This document shows positions 26,187-34,250 of a stretch of DNA of 40,294 nt, one piece after another. The first letter of the stretch is position 1; each line of letters opens with the position of its first letter. Under the pieces are notes generated by a model. That model saw only the letters and a list, made by a program, of their open reading frames with translations, had not been told where the DNA came from and did not search any database. Made by a program: the position numbers and the translations under genes. The stretch lies in the NCBI GenBank assembly GCA_000403215.2, contig KE159527.1:3442-43735 (forward strand). The letters run 5' to 3'. The stretch comes from Lachnospiraceae bacterium A4 (GTDB lineage Bacteria > Bacillota > Clostridia > Lachnospirales > Lachnospiraceae).

Positions 26187-27779
26187 ATGACTTTTATCCT
26201 ACTCCTCGTAGCAATTGTGATTCTGCTCTGTGTGATCGCAGAAAAATTTTCCGGCAGATTTGGAATGCCAGCATTAATTCTGTTTATGTTTATCGGTATG
26301 CTCTTTGGCAGTGATGGCATCTTTAAAATACCATTTAACGACTATAAGCTTGCAGAGAATATATGTTCTATCTCCTTGCTGTTTATCATGTTCTACGGCG
26401 GCTTTAACCTGAAATGGGAGCTTGCAAAAGGCGTAGCCGTAAAGTCTGTTCTTCTATCTACCATCGGCGTAGCCGTCACAGCGGCAGTCACAGCCCTCTT
26501 TGTAAGGCTGGTGCTTGGCTATACATGGCCGGAAAGCTTTCTGGTCGGTGCAGTGCTTGGTTCTACGGACGCTGCGAGCGTGTTTGCCATTCTGCGCCAG
26601 AAAAAACTAAATCTCAAGGACAGCACTGCCTCCCTGTTAGAGATGGAGAGCGGCAGTAATGACCCTATGGCATATATGTTGACCTTTATTGCACTGGGAA
26701 TTATTTATTCCGGCGAATCAGAGCATATTGTGATGCGCATCTTCCTGCAATTAGTTGTCGGCTCGCTGGTCGGTTTGATTTTTGCACTGCTGACCATCCG
26801 TCTGATGACCAAGACGACACTCGTATCAGAGGGGCTTGACACGATTTTTATGATAGCCATGGTCCTAATCTGCTATGCCCTGTCGCAGATTCTTGGCGGA
26901 AATGCCTATTTAAGCGTCTATATTATGGGCGTTATTATCGGCAACAGCCGTATTAAGAGCAAGGCTACGCTCATACCATTCTTTGACGGTGTTACCTCTC
27001 TTGCGCAGATTTTGATCTTTTTCCTGCTGGGACTTCTGACCATTCCGCATGAAATGTCAGACGGTATCCTCACTGCAATCGTGATCACGACCATTCTTAC
27101 CTTGATTGCAAGACCTGTTGCCGTTTTCCTGCTGCTAAAACCTTTTCACTGTTCTGCGCGCCAATGTCTGCTGGTGTCATGGGCAGGACTGCGCGGCGCC
27201 TCCTCCTCGGTGTTTGCCATTATGGCAGTGGCGGGCGGCGTCATCATGCCGCACAACCTGTTCCACATTGTCTTTATGGTATCGCTGTTCTCGGTTGCCA
27301 TACAGGGCACGCTGCTTCCAAGAGTCGCTGAGAAACTGGATATGATCGACGAAAATGAAGATGTCCGCAAGACCTTCAACGATTATCAGGAGGACGCTTC
27401 CATCACACTGATTCGCATGTACATACCCAAAGGGCACAACTGGGAAAACAAACTCGTCAAGGAAGTATCCTTCCCGACAGGATCCCTTGCACTGATGATT
27501 AAGCGAAATCATGAAACCATCATCACAAAGGGCGATACACTGATTCTTGCCGGTGACAGCGTGATTCTGAGTGCGCCATCATACAACCCAAGCGGTGATG
27601 AGCTGCTCGACGAGATTTTTATTGACCGATATCATTCGTGGTGCAACCGCACGATCGCAGACTTAAATCTGGCGCCTGACGAGCTGATTGCGATGATCAT
27701 GCGCGGCGAGGAATCTCTGATTCCTGACGGAAAGACCAGAATCTTAGAAGGAGACAGAGTGGTGACTTACCGTGAATAA
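26187..27779 (+). CDS. Potassium/proton antiporter, CPA1 (NhaP2/CvrA) type
   Basis: 530 residues. About 12 membrane segments in residues 1-390, including LGSTDAASVFAILRQ (the ion-binding acidic region) and LLEMESGSNDPMAYMLTF. The C-terminal cytosolic part from about 405 is a TrkA-C (RCK_C) domain: YIPKGHNWENKLVKEVSFP, then GDTLILAGDSVIL and a final repeat ending GDRVVTY. It exports K+ or Na+ in exchange for protons, for pH and ion balance; RCK_C domains often bind c-di-AMP. It has its own promoter and hairpin and no operon partners. Confidence 0.88.
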   Translation: MTFILLLVAIVILLCVIAEKFSGRFGMPALILFMFIGMLFGSDGIFKIPFNDYKLAENICSISLLFIMFYGGFNLKWELAKGVAVKSVLLSTIGVAVTAAVTALFVRLVLGYTWPESFLVGAVLGSTDAASVFAILRQKKLNLKDSTASLLEMESGSNDPMAYMLTFIALGIIYSGESEHIVMRIFLQLVVGSLVGLIFALLTIRLMTKTTLVSEGLDTIFMIAMVLICYALSQILGGNAYLSVYIMGVIIGNSRIKSKATLIPFFDGVTSLAQILIFFLLGLLTIPHEMSDGILTAIVITTILTLIARPVAVFLLLKPFHCSARQCLLVSWAGLRGASSSVFAIMAVAGGVIMPHNLFHIVFMVSLFSVAIQGTLLPRVAEKLDMIDENEDVRKTFNDYQEDASITLIRMYIPKGHNWENKLVKEVSFPTGSLALMIKRNHETIITKGDTLILAGDSVILSAPSYNPSGDELLDEIFIDRYHSWCNRTIADLNLAPDELIAMIMRGEESLIPDGKTRILEGDRVVTYRE

Positions 27780-27811
27780 TGGGCTGTCGGGAGATTTCCC
27801 GACAGCCCATT
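27778..27811. terminator. 15-bp hairpin between convergent genes
   Basis: AATGGGCTGTCGGGA (27778-27792) and TCCCGACAGCCCATT (27797-27811) pair perfectly around a 4-base loop. No T-run follows on either strand, so it is a terminator of weak type or a 3'-end stabiliser shared by the antiporter and fprA. Confidence 0.6.
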
Positions 27812-27825
27812 AAAACAGTTTCACA

Positions 27826-28986
27826 TTATGCTTGCAACAGCTCCTCTGCAAGTGCTTCCATCTGTGGAAGGTCTTCTGCTTTCATAGCAGACTTGATCGT
27901 CACTACTGGTTCTGCAATACTGAGCTGCTTTGCGCCTTCCAGCAATGCCTTCATACTCTTTGCCGCTGTCGGCGCCCACGAACCATTTTCAATGATACCA
28001 ACCTTACGCTTCTGGTAATTCTTTGATTTGAGACGGCTTAAAAAGTCCTCCATCGGCGGGAATACACTGGCATCATATGACGCTGCCGCTATGATCATAT
28101 GGCTGTAACGGAATGCATCTTCCACCGCTTCATGAAGATCGTCTCTGGTCAAATCAGAGAGAACCACCTTCTTAGCACCCTTCTGCTCTAAGATTTCTTT
28201 CATTTTCTTCGCCGCCTGCAATGTATGTCCATGAATCGAGGCACAGGCAATCAGCACGCCCTCGTCCTCCGGTTCATAGCTGCTCCACACTTGGTACTTA
28301 TCAATATAATAGCCAAGCTGCTCTGTCAATACAGGGCCATGCAGCGGGCAAATCGTACTGATTTCTAGTGCTGCTGCCTTTTTTAATAGTGCCTGCACCT
28401 GCATTCCATATTTTCCGCAGATATTAATGTAATATCTTCTTGCCTCACAAGTCCAGTCCTCGTCCGCATCGCGCGTGCCAAATTTGCCAAAACCATCTGC
28501 GCTGAATAATACCTTTTCAGTCTGATCGTAAGTGACCATCACTTCTGGCCAGTGTACCATCGGTGCCATAAAAAACTGCAGGGTATGCTTTCCAGTGCAG
28601 AGCGTATCCCCTTCTTTTACAATGACTGCCTTCTCGCCCGGGTCAACTTCAAAAAACTGCTGAAGCATCTGAAATGTCTTTGCATTTCCAACAATTTTCA
28701 TCGCTGGATAACGCTGTATTAGCTGCATAATACTGCCGCCGTGGTCCGGCTCCATATGCTGAATGACCAGATAATCAACAGCCCTTGCGCCAACTGCCTC
28801 CTCCAGATTTTGCAGCCACTCCTGTGTTGCACGCGGATCCACTGTATCCATCACAACAACCTGCTCGTCCAATATGACATATGAATTATATGCCATACCG
28901 TTTTTTACCTCGTATTGTCCTTCAAAAAGTGTGATTTCCCGATCATTGACACCTATATTGATGATCTCTTCTGTAACCTTTTCCAC
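27826..28986 (-). CDS. fprA: A-type flavodiiron protein (FprA family)
   Basis: 386 residues. The metallo-beta-lactamase-like domain carries the di-iron motif HMEPDHGG plus MVHWPEV and CPLHGPV; the C-terminal flavodoxin-like FMN domain has ASIHGHTLQAA and AAASYDASVFPP. It reduces O2 to water, and in some members NO to N2O, protecting anaerobes. I choose a GTG start at 28986 (VEKVTEEII) because GGAG lies ten bases upstream; the frame extends to 29022 with a Lys-rich stretch lacking a ribosome site. Its upstream neighbour in an element-free chromosome would be cotJC. Confidence 0.9.
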   Translation of the reverse strand: MEKVTEEIINIGVNDREITLFEGQYEVKNGMAYNSYVILDEQVVVMDTVDPRATQEWLQNLEEAVGARAVDYLVIQHMEPDHGGSIMQLIQRYPAMKIVGNAKTFQMLQQFFEVDPGEKAVIVKEGDTLCTGKHTLQFFMAPMVHWPEVMVTYDQTEKVLFSADGFGKFGTRDADEDWTCEARRYYINICGKYGMQVQALLKKAAALEISTICPLHGPVLTEQLGYYIDKYQVWSSYEPEDEGVLIACASIHGHTLQAAKKMKEILEQKGAKKVVLSDLTRDDLHEAVEDAFRYSHMIIAAASYDASVFPPMEDFLSRLKSKNYQKRKVGIIENGSWAPTAAKSMKALLEGAKQLSIAEPVVTIKSAMKAEDLPQMEALAEELLQA

Positions 28987-29144
28987 TGTTCTCTTCTCCT
29001 TTTTATACATTTTGCTTTTCAATGCTGTTTAAGCTTTTTCGCTTTTAAACAGTCTCTAACTATCATTGTACCACAAAATCATGATATGAAAACCCCCAAG
29101 TATCACATTTTTATTTCAAGTTCTCTTCATTCAATCCGCTCCTT

Positions 29145-29188
29145 CAAAAAAGCAGGTTTACAGTGTATTTTCTGCAAACCTGCTTTTT
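29145..29188. terminator. Terminator beyond the cotJC 3' end
   Basis: AGCAGGTTT (29151-29159) and AAACCTGCT (29176-29184) flanked by A-run and T-run on opposite sides, so it works in both directions. It lies about 60 bases after the cotJC stop and would end the intact cotJABC message before fprA. Confidence 0.75.
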
Positions 29189-29243
29189 GTTTCATGTGTA
29201 GTTCTATCCGTCAGCGATGCTTGTGTGAAGCTCTGTCTTATGT

Positions 29244-29327
29244 TTATTTGTCAAACTCAGGGTTGAACGCATAGAAATTGCGGGCATCAAGATTCTCCTG
29301 TGCGATGCGCAGGGCTTCACCGAAACG
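29244..29327 (-). pseudogene. cotJC: cotJC 3' fragment, separated by the integrated element
   Basis: 27 codons and a stop, beginning RFGEALRIAQENLDARNF and ending with NPEFDK. This is the C-terminus expected for CotJC-type manganese catalases and is the continuation missing from the gene at 37988-38557, which breaks off after HFQRFGEA. Both pieces carry the 14 bases CGTTTCGGTGAAGC in the same codon phase, so joining them gives one frame of 198 codons. Here it has no start or ribosome site. Frames continue upstream from it across the end of the toxin gene but only by chance. Confidence 0.9.
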
Positions 29328-29344
29328 GGAGGATTGAAGTAAAT
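29314..29344. other. Attachment site at the recombinase-proximal end
   Basis: Core GCTTCACCGAAACG (29314-29327) followed inside the element by GATTGAAGTAAAT (29332-29344). That arm is the inverted match (12 of 13) of ATTTACTACAATC near the other end. It ends exactly where the toxin stop codon begins. Confidence 0.8.
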
Positions 29345-29686
29345 TTATCTGTTGATTTTCTGCATTTTCTTGATAATAGATTGCCAATACATGCGGTCTT
29401 TCAAGACCCGGATTACCGTAATGGTGGAATCCTCCACAACAAAGAAGATTAAATATGTACTGTAGGGCTTGAAATAAATGCTCAATCCCTCAATCACATA
29501 TCCCGTAGCTTCATAGCCTTTGGGAAAGGAATCCAGCTCTTTGATAGCCTTCTTTATCTTCTTTGAAAAGTTCTCCGCATATTCACGATATTTGAATGTG
29601 TCGAGAATATACTTTTTAGTTGATTTAATATCCCAAAGCGCGTCCTTGGATATTACGATTTTATATTTCTCTGGTTTGTCTGGCAT
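29345..29686 (-). CDS. ParE/RelE-type toxin
   Basis: 113 residues of the ParE/RelE fold: KIVISKDALWDIKSTKKYI, then a helical hairpin and the C-terminal strands KPYSTYLIFFVVEDSTITVIRVLKDRMYW, typical of the plasmid-stabilisation branch. Members inhibit gyrase (ParE) or cleave mRNA (RelE); which applies here cannot be told. Its ATG shares one base with the stop of the antitoxin gene (TAATG), so they are translationally coupled. Its stop lies against the att arm, so it is the outermost gene of the element; it probably selects against element loss. Confidence 0.85.
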   Translation of the reverse strand: MPDKPEKYKIVISKDALWDIKSTKKYILDTFKYREYAENFSKKIKKAIKELDSFPKGYEATGYVIEGLSIYFKPYSTYLIFFVVEDSTITVIRVLKDRMYWQSIIKKMQKINR

Positions 29687-29856
29687 TATATTTTGTCAAT
29701 TTCCTCCCATGCTTCATCAATCGTATAAACATCGCCTTTTTTCAGACTTTCTATTCCCTTGGAGAGTTCATCATATAATGCGCCTATGGCTGCTTTTTCG
29801 GAATATTCGGTTTTTAGGATTTCTTGATTTCTAACTGCCTGTGCCGCAGGTGCCAT
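29686..29856 (-). CDS. Antitoxin of the ParE-type pair
   Basis: 56 residues starting MAPAAQAVRNQEILKTEYSE, with an acidic C-terminus (TIDEAWEEIDKI) of the kind that wraps a ParE/RelE toxin. The start at 29856 is chosen because AAGGGAAG stands before it; an ATG at 29874 overlaps that site. Short antitoxins of this sort usually bind their own promoter by the N-terminal part, but no ribbon-helix-helix pattern is obvious here. It overlaps the toxin start by one base. Confidence 0.8.
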   Translation of the reverse strand: MAPAAQAVRNQEILKTEYSEKAAIGALYDELSKGIESLKKGDVYTIDEAWEEIDKI

Positions 29857-29964
29857 AGTATCACTTCCCTTCACTGTTTTCTTTATTATACGGTATTTAG
29901 TATTGGTGTATCAACAGATTTTTATTAAATTTTCCTCAAAACTGTGTGGCATAGACTTTCATGG

Positions 29965-31473
29965 TTAAATGTTCCAAGTAATCTCAATGTTTCCGTCTGC
30001 AATGCGAATAACTTTGATAAGCGTATCAACTACCGCCTGTCTGTCCTCGAAAGAGAGCGTTTCCCATGTTTTCACATGATTGGTGATCTGTTTCAATCTG
30101 CCCTCTGTGTCTGTGACATTTGCCGTAATGATTTCTTCCTGCAAGGCTTTTCGTTCTGCGTCCAGTTCCGATACTTTTTCGTCTATGTACTTCATCAGAA
30201 CGCCGCTTGCCCCGGACACTTTGGAGAGAAGTTCTTCGATTTCTTCCTCAATCTGTGTCAGACGGATTTTTTTCGTCATATACTTTTGTTCTTCTCCTGT
30301 TTCAGATAGACAGGAAAGGTTTTGAAACTCCGATAGTCTTTCTTTAATTGCGACAAGCATATATTCTTCCAAAACGTCCGCATAAACCGTACAACCCGCC
30401 CCGGTGCAGTTGCTTCCACGGCTTCCCGACTGGCTGCAAACAAAGTAACGTCCCCACCTTGTTTTTGCCTTGCGGATTGTCAGCGCATAACCGCATTTGC
30501 CACATTTTACCTTACCAACAAGCCATGAATTTTTCGGCTTGCAAGTCTTTGTTGACTGTCGGTTATTTAGACACCGTATGCGGCAGGCTAACCATGTCTT
30601 AGAGGGGATAAACCCCTTATGCGGCGCAAGCACAATCTCTTTGTCGGATAAATCACTCTGCTTTCTTGAAGTGGACACCGTACCCTTGTAGAGATAGCAG
30701 GCATTGTAACCCGTAAAATCACTTGCCGGGTTATAGATGTTAGCGCCTTGACTTTGGAAAAACTGATACACGTCAATATCGGCTTGCACATACACGGGAT
30801 TGCGGAGCATTTCACTGATACGGGCGGTATTCCAGTTTGCGCCGCGCAGATTTTTAATCTGATGTTCGTTCAAGTACCGCACAATATCCCCAAGGGAATT
30901 GCCCGTGTCCGCATACATAGAGTAAATCAGCTTTAGCTGTTCGCTTTCCTCCGGGACTTCCTCGTACATGGACGTGCGGATATTGTCAATGACCGTGTTC
31001 GTCAGACGGTAGCCGTAGGGGATACGTCCGCCCATGTAGAAGCCGCGCTTGCACCGTGCATAATAAGCGTCCGTTACGCGCTTTTGTATAGTTTCCCGTT
31101 CCAGTTGGGCGAACACGATGCAGATATTTAACATCGCCCTGCCGATCGGCGTGGACGTGTCAAATTTTTCCGTGGAAGAAACAAACGCCACATGATATTT
31201 CTGAAATATCTCCATCATGTTTGCAAAATCCAAAATGGAACGGCTGATACGGTCGAGTTTGTAGACAATAACCCGTTTGATTTTTCCTGCGCGAATATCG
31301 TTCATCATTTTTTCAAAGCCTGGACGGTTGGTGTCCTTGCCCGAAAAGCCTTTGTCTGTATATTCAATGCAGGCTTCCCCGTGGGTTTCGTATCTGCAAT
31401 ACTCAAGCTGGCTTTCTACGGATATGCTGTCCTTTTTTTCGATTGACTGTCTTGCATATAATGCGTCGTACAT
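29965..31473 (-). CDS. Large serine recombinase
   Basis: 502 residues. The N-terminal resolvase domain has the nucleophile Ser10 in YARQSIEKKDSISVESQ and the KLDRISRS motif near residue 75. A recombinase domain follows with GGRIPYGYRLTN and ISEMLRNPVYVQ, then a zinc ribbon (KCGKCGYALTIR ... CSQSGSRGSNC) and a coiled-coil segment near residues 390-460. Enzymes of this class integrate and excise elements between short att sites, staggered by two bases. It is near one end of the element, as expected for an integrase. ATG 31473 has AGGAGG upstream. Full length, no stops, so probably active. Confidence 0.93.
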   Translation of the reverse strand: MYDALYARQSIEKKDSISVESQLEYCRYETHGEACIEYTDKGFSGKDTNRPGFEKMMNDIRAGKIKRVIVYKLDRISRSILDFANMMEIFQKYHVAFVSSTEKFDTSTPIGRAMLNICIVFAQLERETIQKRVTDAYYARCKRGFYMGGRIPYGYRLTNTVIDNIRTSMYEEVPEESEQLKLIYSMYADTGNSLGDIVRYLNEHQIKNLRGANWNTARISEMLRNPVYVQADIDVYQFFQSQGANIYNPASDFTGYNACYLYKGTVSTSRKQSDLSDKEIVLAPHKGFIPSKTWLACRIRCLNNRQSTKTCKPKNSWLVGKVKCGKCGYALTIRKAKTRWGRYFVCSQSGSRGSNCTGAGCTVYADVLEEYMLVAIKERLSEFQNLSCLSETGEEQKYMTKKIRLTQIEEEIEELLSKVSGASGVLMKYIDEKVSELDAERKALQEEIITANVTDTEGRLKQITNHVKTWETLSFEDRQAVVDTLIKVIRIADGNIEITWNI

Positions 31474-31510
31474 TCTATCTACCTCCTAAAACGTAAGACG
31501 CATATCCACA

Positions 31511-31527
31511 AAACGATCATATCGTTT
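31511..31527. promoter_or_regulatory. Palindrome upstream of the recombinase
   Basis: AAACGAT-CAT-ATCGTTT, a perfect 7-bp inverted repeat 38 bases before the recombinase ATG and after the 59-residue gene. It could be an operator or a weak hairpin; no T-run follows. Confidence 0.4.
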
Positions 31528-31549
31528 CCATGATTGTTTTGCAAGGGAC

Positions 31550-31729
31550 TTACGCATATTTCTTAAAAATCTGATAGAGCCTTGCCCCGATTTCCTGCCG
31601 GGCTTCCTGTTCTGATTTTTTCTGAAAGGCGGGGTAGATGTTGGTAACGGTCAGCCTCATTTTATCTATGGAAAGATTTTCCATGCGTATTTGGGTATCG
31701 GGTGTAGGAGAGTTATTTGTTTTTGACAT
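31550..31729 (-). CDS. Small element-encoded protein of unknown function
   Basis: 59 residues: MSKTNNSPTPDTQIRMENLS, then IDKMRLTVTNIYPAFQKK and a basic/acidic helical tail ending IFKKYA. It has AAAGGAG seven bases before the ATG. The form recalls the small proteins next to recombinase genes in clostridial integrative elements. It lies 76 bases before the recombinase in the same direction and is a reasonable candidate for a regulator or excision factor, but that is inference. Not in the usual open-reading-frame size range, and easy to miss. Confidence 0.65.
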   Translation of the reverse strand: MSKTNNSPTPDTQIRMENLSIDKMRLTVTNIYPAFQKKSEQEARQEIGARLYQIFKKYA

Positions 31730-32310
31730 AAACTTTCTCCTTTGACGGTTTCCCTAAATTTTATGAGAAGCGGCAAGTACACTATACGGGAATAGCGTAA
31801 ACTCCCCCCTCTACTACTTACTACGCACGGGAGGTAAAAAATGGCAAAGTTTTTTTGAAATTTTATAAAAAGTTTAGAATAGCGGAATAGCAAGCATAGG
31901 GATTGAGTACACAATCCCGAAAAATTCTCTATCTTTATGAGAAGTGACGTATAGAATTTTTATTTGGTGGGAAGTTTCCCAAACCCTTATAGAAAAACGA
32001 AAATGGAAAACAAATACAGACATAGAACAGGAGCAAAAAACGTTTTAAGGGCATTTTCGGGGCAATTCGTGAGCAGGCAGGGATTACCCATTACCGCCCA
32101 TAAAAGGGCTTCTAAGCGTCCATAAGGGCAGAAAAAGATATCTGAGATTAAATGATAACATGGAAGCGGGCGTAATCTCCATAGGTTCAATTTGTATATA
32201 ATCAGATATTGCCGTTATGATTTTGTCAATCATTTTTTCTTCTTGTTCGTTAAGTGTCAGTAGTAACAATTTTCCCACGTTACCACCTCCCGGTATGCGG
32301 TTGTCTTTCT
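31730..32310. other. Gene-poor stretch with a truncated gene start
   Basis: About 580 bases. Only 32084-32278 looks coding. The remainder shows AT-rich sequence with short translation fragments in several frames, as expected for decayed plasmid or transposon genes. No terminator or promoter could be placed securely. Confidence 0.45.
32084..32278 (-). pseudogene. Truncated small gene, N-terminal part only
   Basis: GTG start at 32278 with an excellent GGAGGTGG site. The first 38 residues (KLLLLTLNEQEEKMIDKIIT ... YIQIEPMEI) look like a real soluble protein; after them the sequence turns into low-quality reading (RYLFLPLWTLRSPFMGGNG), suggesting a frameshift or deletion junction. Family not recognised. 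Confidence 0.35.
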
Positions 32311-32469
32311 AAGGAACTGTTCAGAAATTACTTGTGACAAGAACGCCGCATAAATGTTCAGCTGCAAAGAAGAAAATCGCAGGCATAGCGGGCTATGTCA
32401 AGATTTTCTGATGCAGCAGATGGACATTTAGGCAAGTTCTTGTCATGAGTAATTTCTGAATAGTTCCTA
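32311..32469. repeat. MITE-like palindromic repeat of about 158 bp
   Basis: The ends are AGGAACTGTTCAGAAATTAC (from 32312) and its near-complement ending at 32468; the match runs about 33 bp with 3 mismatches. Inner segments also pair (GAAAATC near 32372 with GATTTTC near 32402; CATAG with CTATG around the centre), so the whole element can fold into one long hairpin. No coding capacity. It overlaps the stop codon of the MATE gene at 32467, whose TAG is part of the repeat. Size, absence of genes and long terminal repeats fit a non-autonomous MITE. Confidence 0.7.
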
Positions 32470-33798
32470 ATTACATTTTATTGTTCTGTGATAAATAAAA
32501 AATGAAATAATGGCGGTAATAAATTCAGCCACCCAAAAAGCATTCCATACGCCAACTGCGCCAAAAAGTCTGCCAAACAAAAATGCGGACGGAATGGTAA
32601 TGATAATATAACGGCATAGAGAAATAATTAATGACGGCATACCCTTTCCTAATCCCTCCAGCGCACCTGATGAAGTGACAGAAACAGCTGAAACAAGAAA
32701 GCCTGCGCTAATAACACGGAGTGCAATTTCCCCGGTATGAATTGTTTCCGGCACATGAGTAAACAGGTTTATTAGTTGACCGGGAATGAGCAAACAAATA
32801 ATAGTGCCTAAAACCATAATTACGCTGCTCATGCAAAGAACAATATTATAAATTTCCTTAACACGCTTTTGTTCACCAGCTCCATAATTATAACCAATTA
32901 AAGGGCGCATTCCTTGAATGATACCATTAGCAGGAAGATATAGGAAAGTCTGCAATTTATAATAAATTCCTAAAATTAAAATATATACCTCTGAATATGA
33001 GGATAGAATGGAATTTAGCGCTGAAATTAAAACGGACGGCAAAGCCATATTTAAAGTTGCGGGTATACCAACAAAATACAGTTTAAAAGCTGTTTTTTTA
33101 TCAAAAGTAAGAAATTGTCTGCTAATGCGAATACGAATAGGGCGCACAAAGTAGATAACTAAATAGATAGCAAGCGTTATTGTCTGTCCAATGCCGGTTG
33201 CCAATGCTGCTCCCTCTATTCCCATTGCGGGGAAAAAACCAATCCCAAAAATAAGCACCGGGTCTAAGATAATATTTGCGATACACCCACACATCATACT
33301 TATCATAGTTACTTTCATATTACCTACGGCTTGGAATATTTTTTCAAATGTTCCGCCTAAAATAATGATAAAAGTAAAAGAAAAGGCTATAACAGAATAT
33401 CGAATACCGAAATCAATAACGGGTTCTGATGATGTAAATACTCTTAAAAAAGTTGGAATAATAGAAATTACACTAACGGTAATAACGATACTATGTATCA
33501 CAGCAAATACCATGCCTTGTGTAGCTGCCATATTTGCCCTTGAATATTCTTCTGTACCCAAATAAAAAGCTATTGCTGCGTTAATTCCTATGGCAAAGCC
33601 AATAGCAACAGCATTGATAAAATTCTGAACAGGAAAGACTAATGACAATGCCGTCATAGCGTCCTCACTAATTTGGGCTACAAAAAAGCTGTCTACAATG
33701 TTATATAAAGAATTTACCAACATTGAGAGTACCATAGGAAGTGACATTGATAAAATTAATGGCAATACAGGTTTTTCTTTCATAAATTTTTCGTCCAT
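32467..33798 (-). CDS. MATE family efflux transporter (intact)
   Basis: 443 residues, 12 membrane segments, two related halves. Typical features: PLILSMSLPMVLSMLVNSLY at the N-terminus, SEDAMTALSLVFPVQNFINA, VLIFGIGFFPAMGIEGAALA and GMRPLIGYNYGAGEQKRVKE. MATE proteins export cationic drugs or metabolites with Na+ or H+. GGGAGGA lies before the ATG. It is the last gene of the MATE-GNAT-MATE operon and is closely related to the interrupted first MATE, suggesting duplication. The long MITE-like palindrome lies on its 3' end. Confidence 0.9.
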   Translation of the reverse strand: MDEKFMKEKPVLPLILSMSLPMVLSMLVNSLYNIVDSFFVAQISEDAMTALSLVFPVQNFINAVAIGFAIGINAAIAFYLGTEEYSRANMAATQGMVFAVIHSIVITVSVISIIPTFLRVFTSSEPVIDFGIRYSVIAFSFTFIIILGGTFEKIFQAVGNMKVTMISMMCGCIANIILDPVLIFGIGFFPAMGIEGAALATGIGQTITLAIYLVIYFVRPIRIRISRQFLTFDKKTAFKLYFVGIPATLNMALPSVLISALNSILSSYSEVYILILGIYYKLQTFLYLPANGIIQGMRPLIGYNYGAGEQKRVKEIYNIVLCMSSVIMVLGTIICLLIPGQLINLFTHVPETIHTGEIALRVISAGFLVSAVSVTSSGALEGLGKGMPSLIISLCRYIIITIPSAFLFGRLFGAVGVWNAFWVAEFITAIISFFIYHRTIKCN

Positions 33799-33840
33799 TT
33801 TAATTCCTCCCTTAATTTGCTCACATAAAAAAACGTGTAT

Positions 33841-34248
33841 CTATTTGTTTGTCATAAAACAAATAGGATTTTTTGTAAAACCAAAAGGTTCATAAAATTT
33901 TTCTGCATTTTCGGTTATCAGCATTCCTAACAATGGTTTTAAATCTTCATTTTCCGTAATTGTTTTAAGAAGCTGCCTGCCTATCCCTTTATTACGAAAT
34001 TCTTTTTTTACAACTACATCACAAATGTAAAAATGCGTTGCATAATCAGTAATCACTCTGGCAAATCCAACTTGTTGTCCGTTTTTTGTAAATGCACCGT
34101 AGCAGATTGAATGATTGAATGATTTGATGATAGCCTCTTTTTTTCGGTTTTTCGCCCATACAGTTTGCCTTAAAAGATTTACTACCTCTTTTGGGGACAT
34201 ATTTTCAACCCCCGTTTTAATTGTATAAGATGTATCTTCCTTGTACAT
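33841..34248 (-). CDS. GNAT family N-acetyltransferase
   Basis: 135 residues. The acetyl-CoA loop is VVKKEFRNKGIGRQLLKTI (the Q/RxxGxG/A motif as RNKGIG), with YICDVVV before it and a final AEKFYEPFGFTK segment. It moves an acetyl group from acetyl-CoA to an amine; the substrate is unknown, though in a cassette with efflux pumps a small toxic compound or drug is plausible. GGAGG precedes the ATG; it starts two bases after the stop of the first MATE gene, so they are coupled. Confidence 0.88.
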   Translation of the reverse strand: MYKEDTSYTIKTGVENMSPKEVVNLLRQTVWAKNRKKEAIIKSFNHSICYGAFTKNGQQVGFARVITDYATHFYICDVVVKKEFRNKGIGRQLLKTITENEDLKPLLGMLITENAEKFYEPFGFTKNPICFMTNK

Positions 34249-34250
34249 TT

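Noticed and set aside
29244-29450. A longer minus-strand frame reading through the end of the toxin gene into the cotJC fragment (YYQENAENQQINLLQSSRFGE...)
   Set aside because: The upstream part is the toxin gene read in another phase; the true cotJC coding begins only at the 14-bp core.
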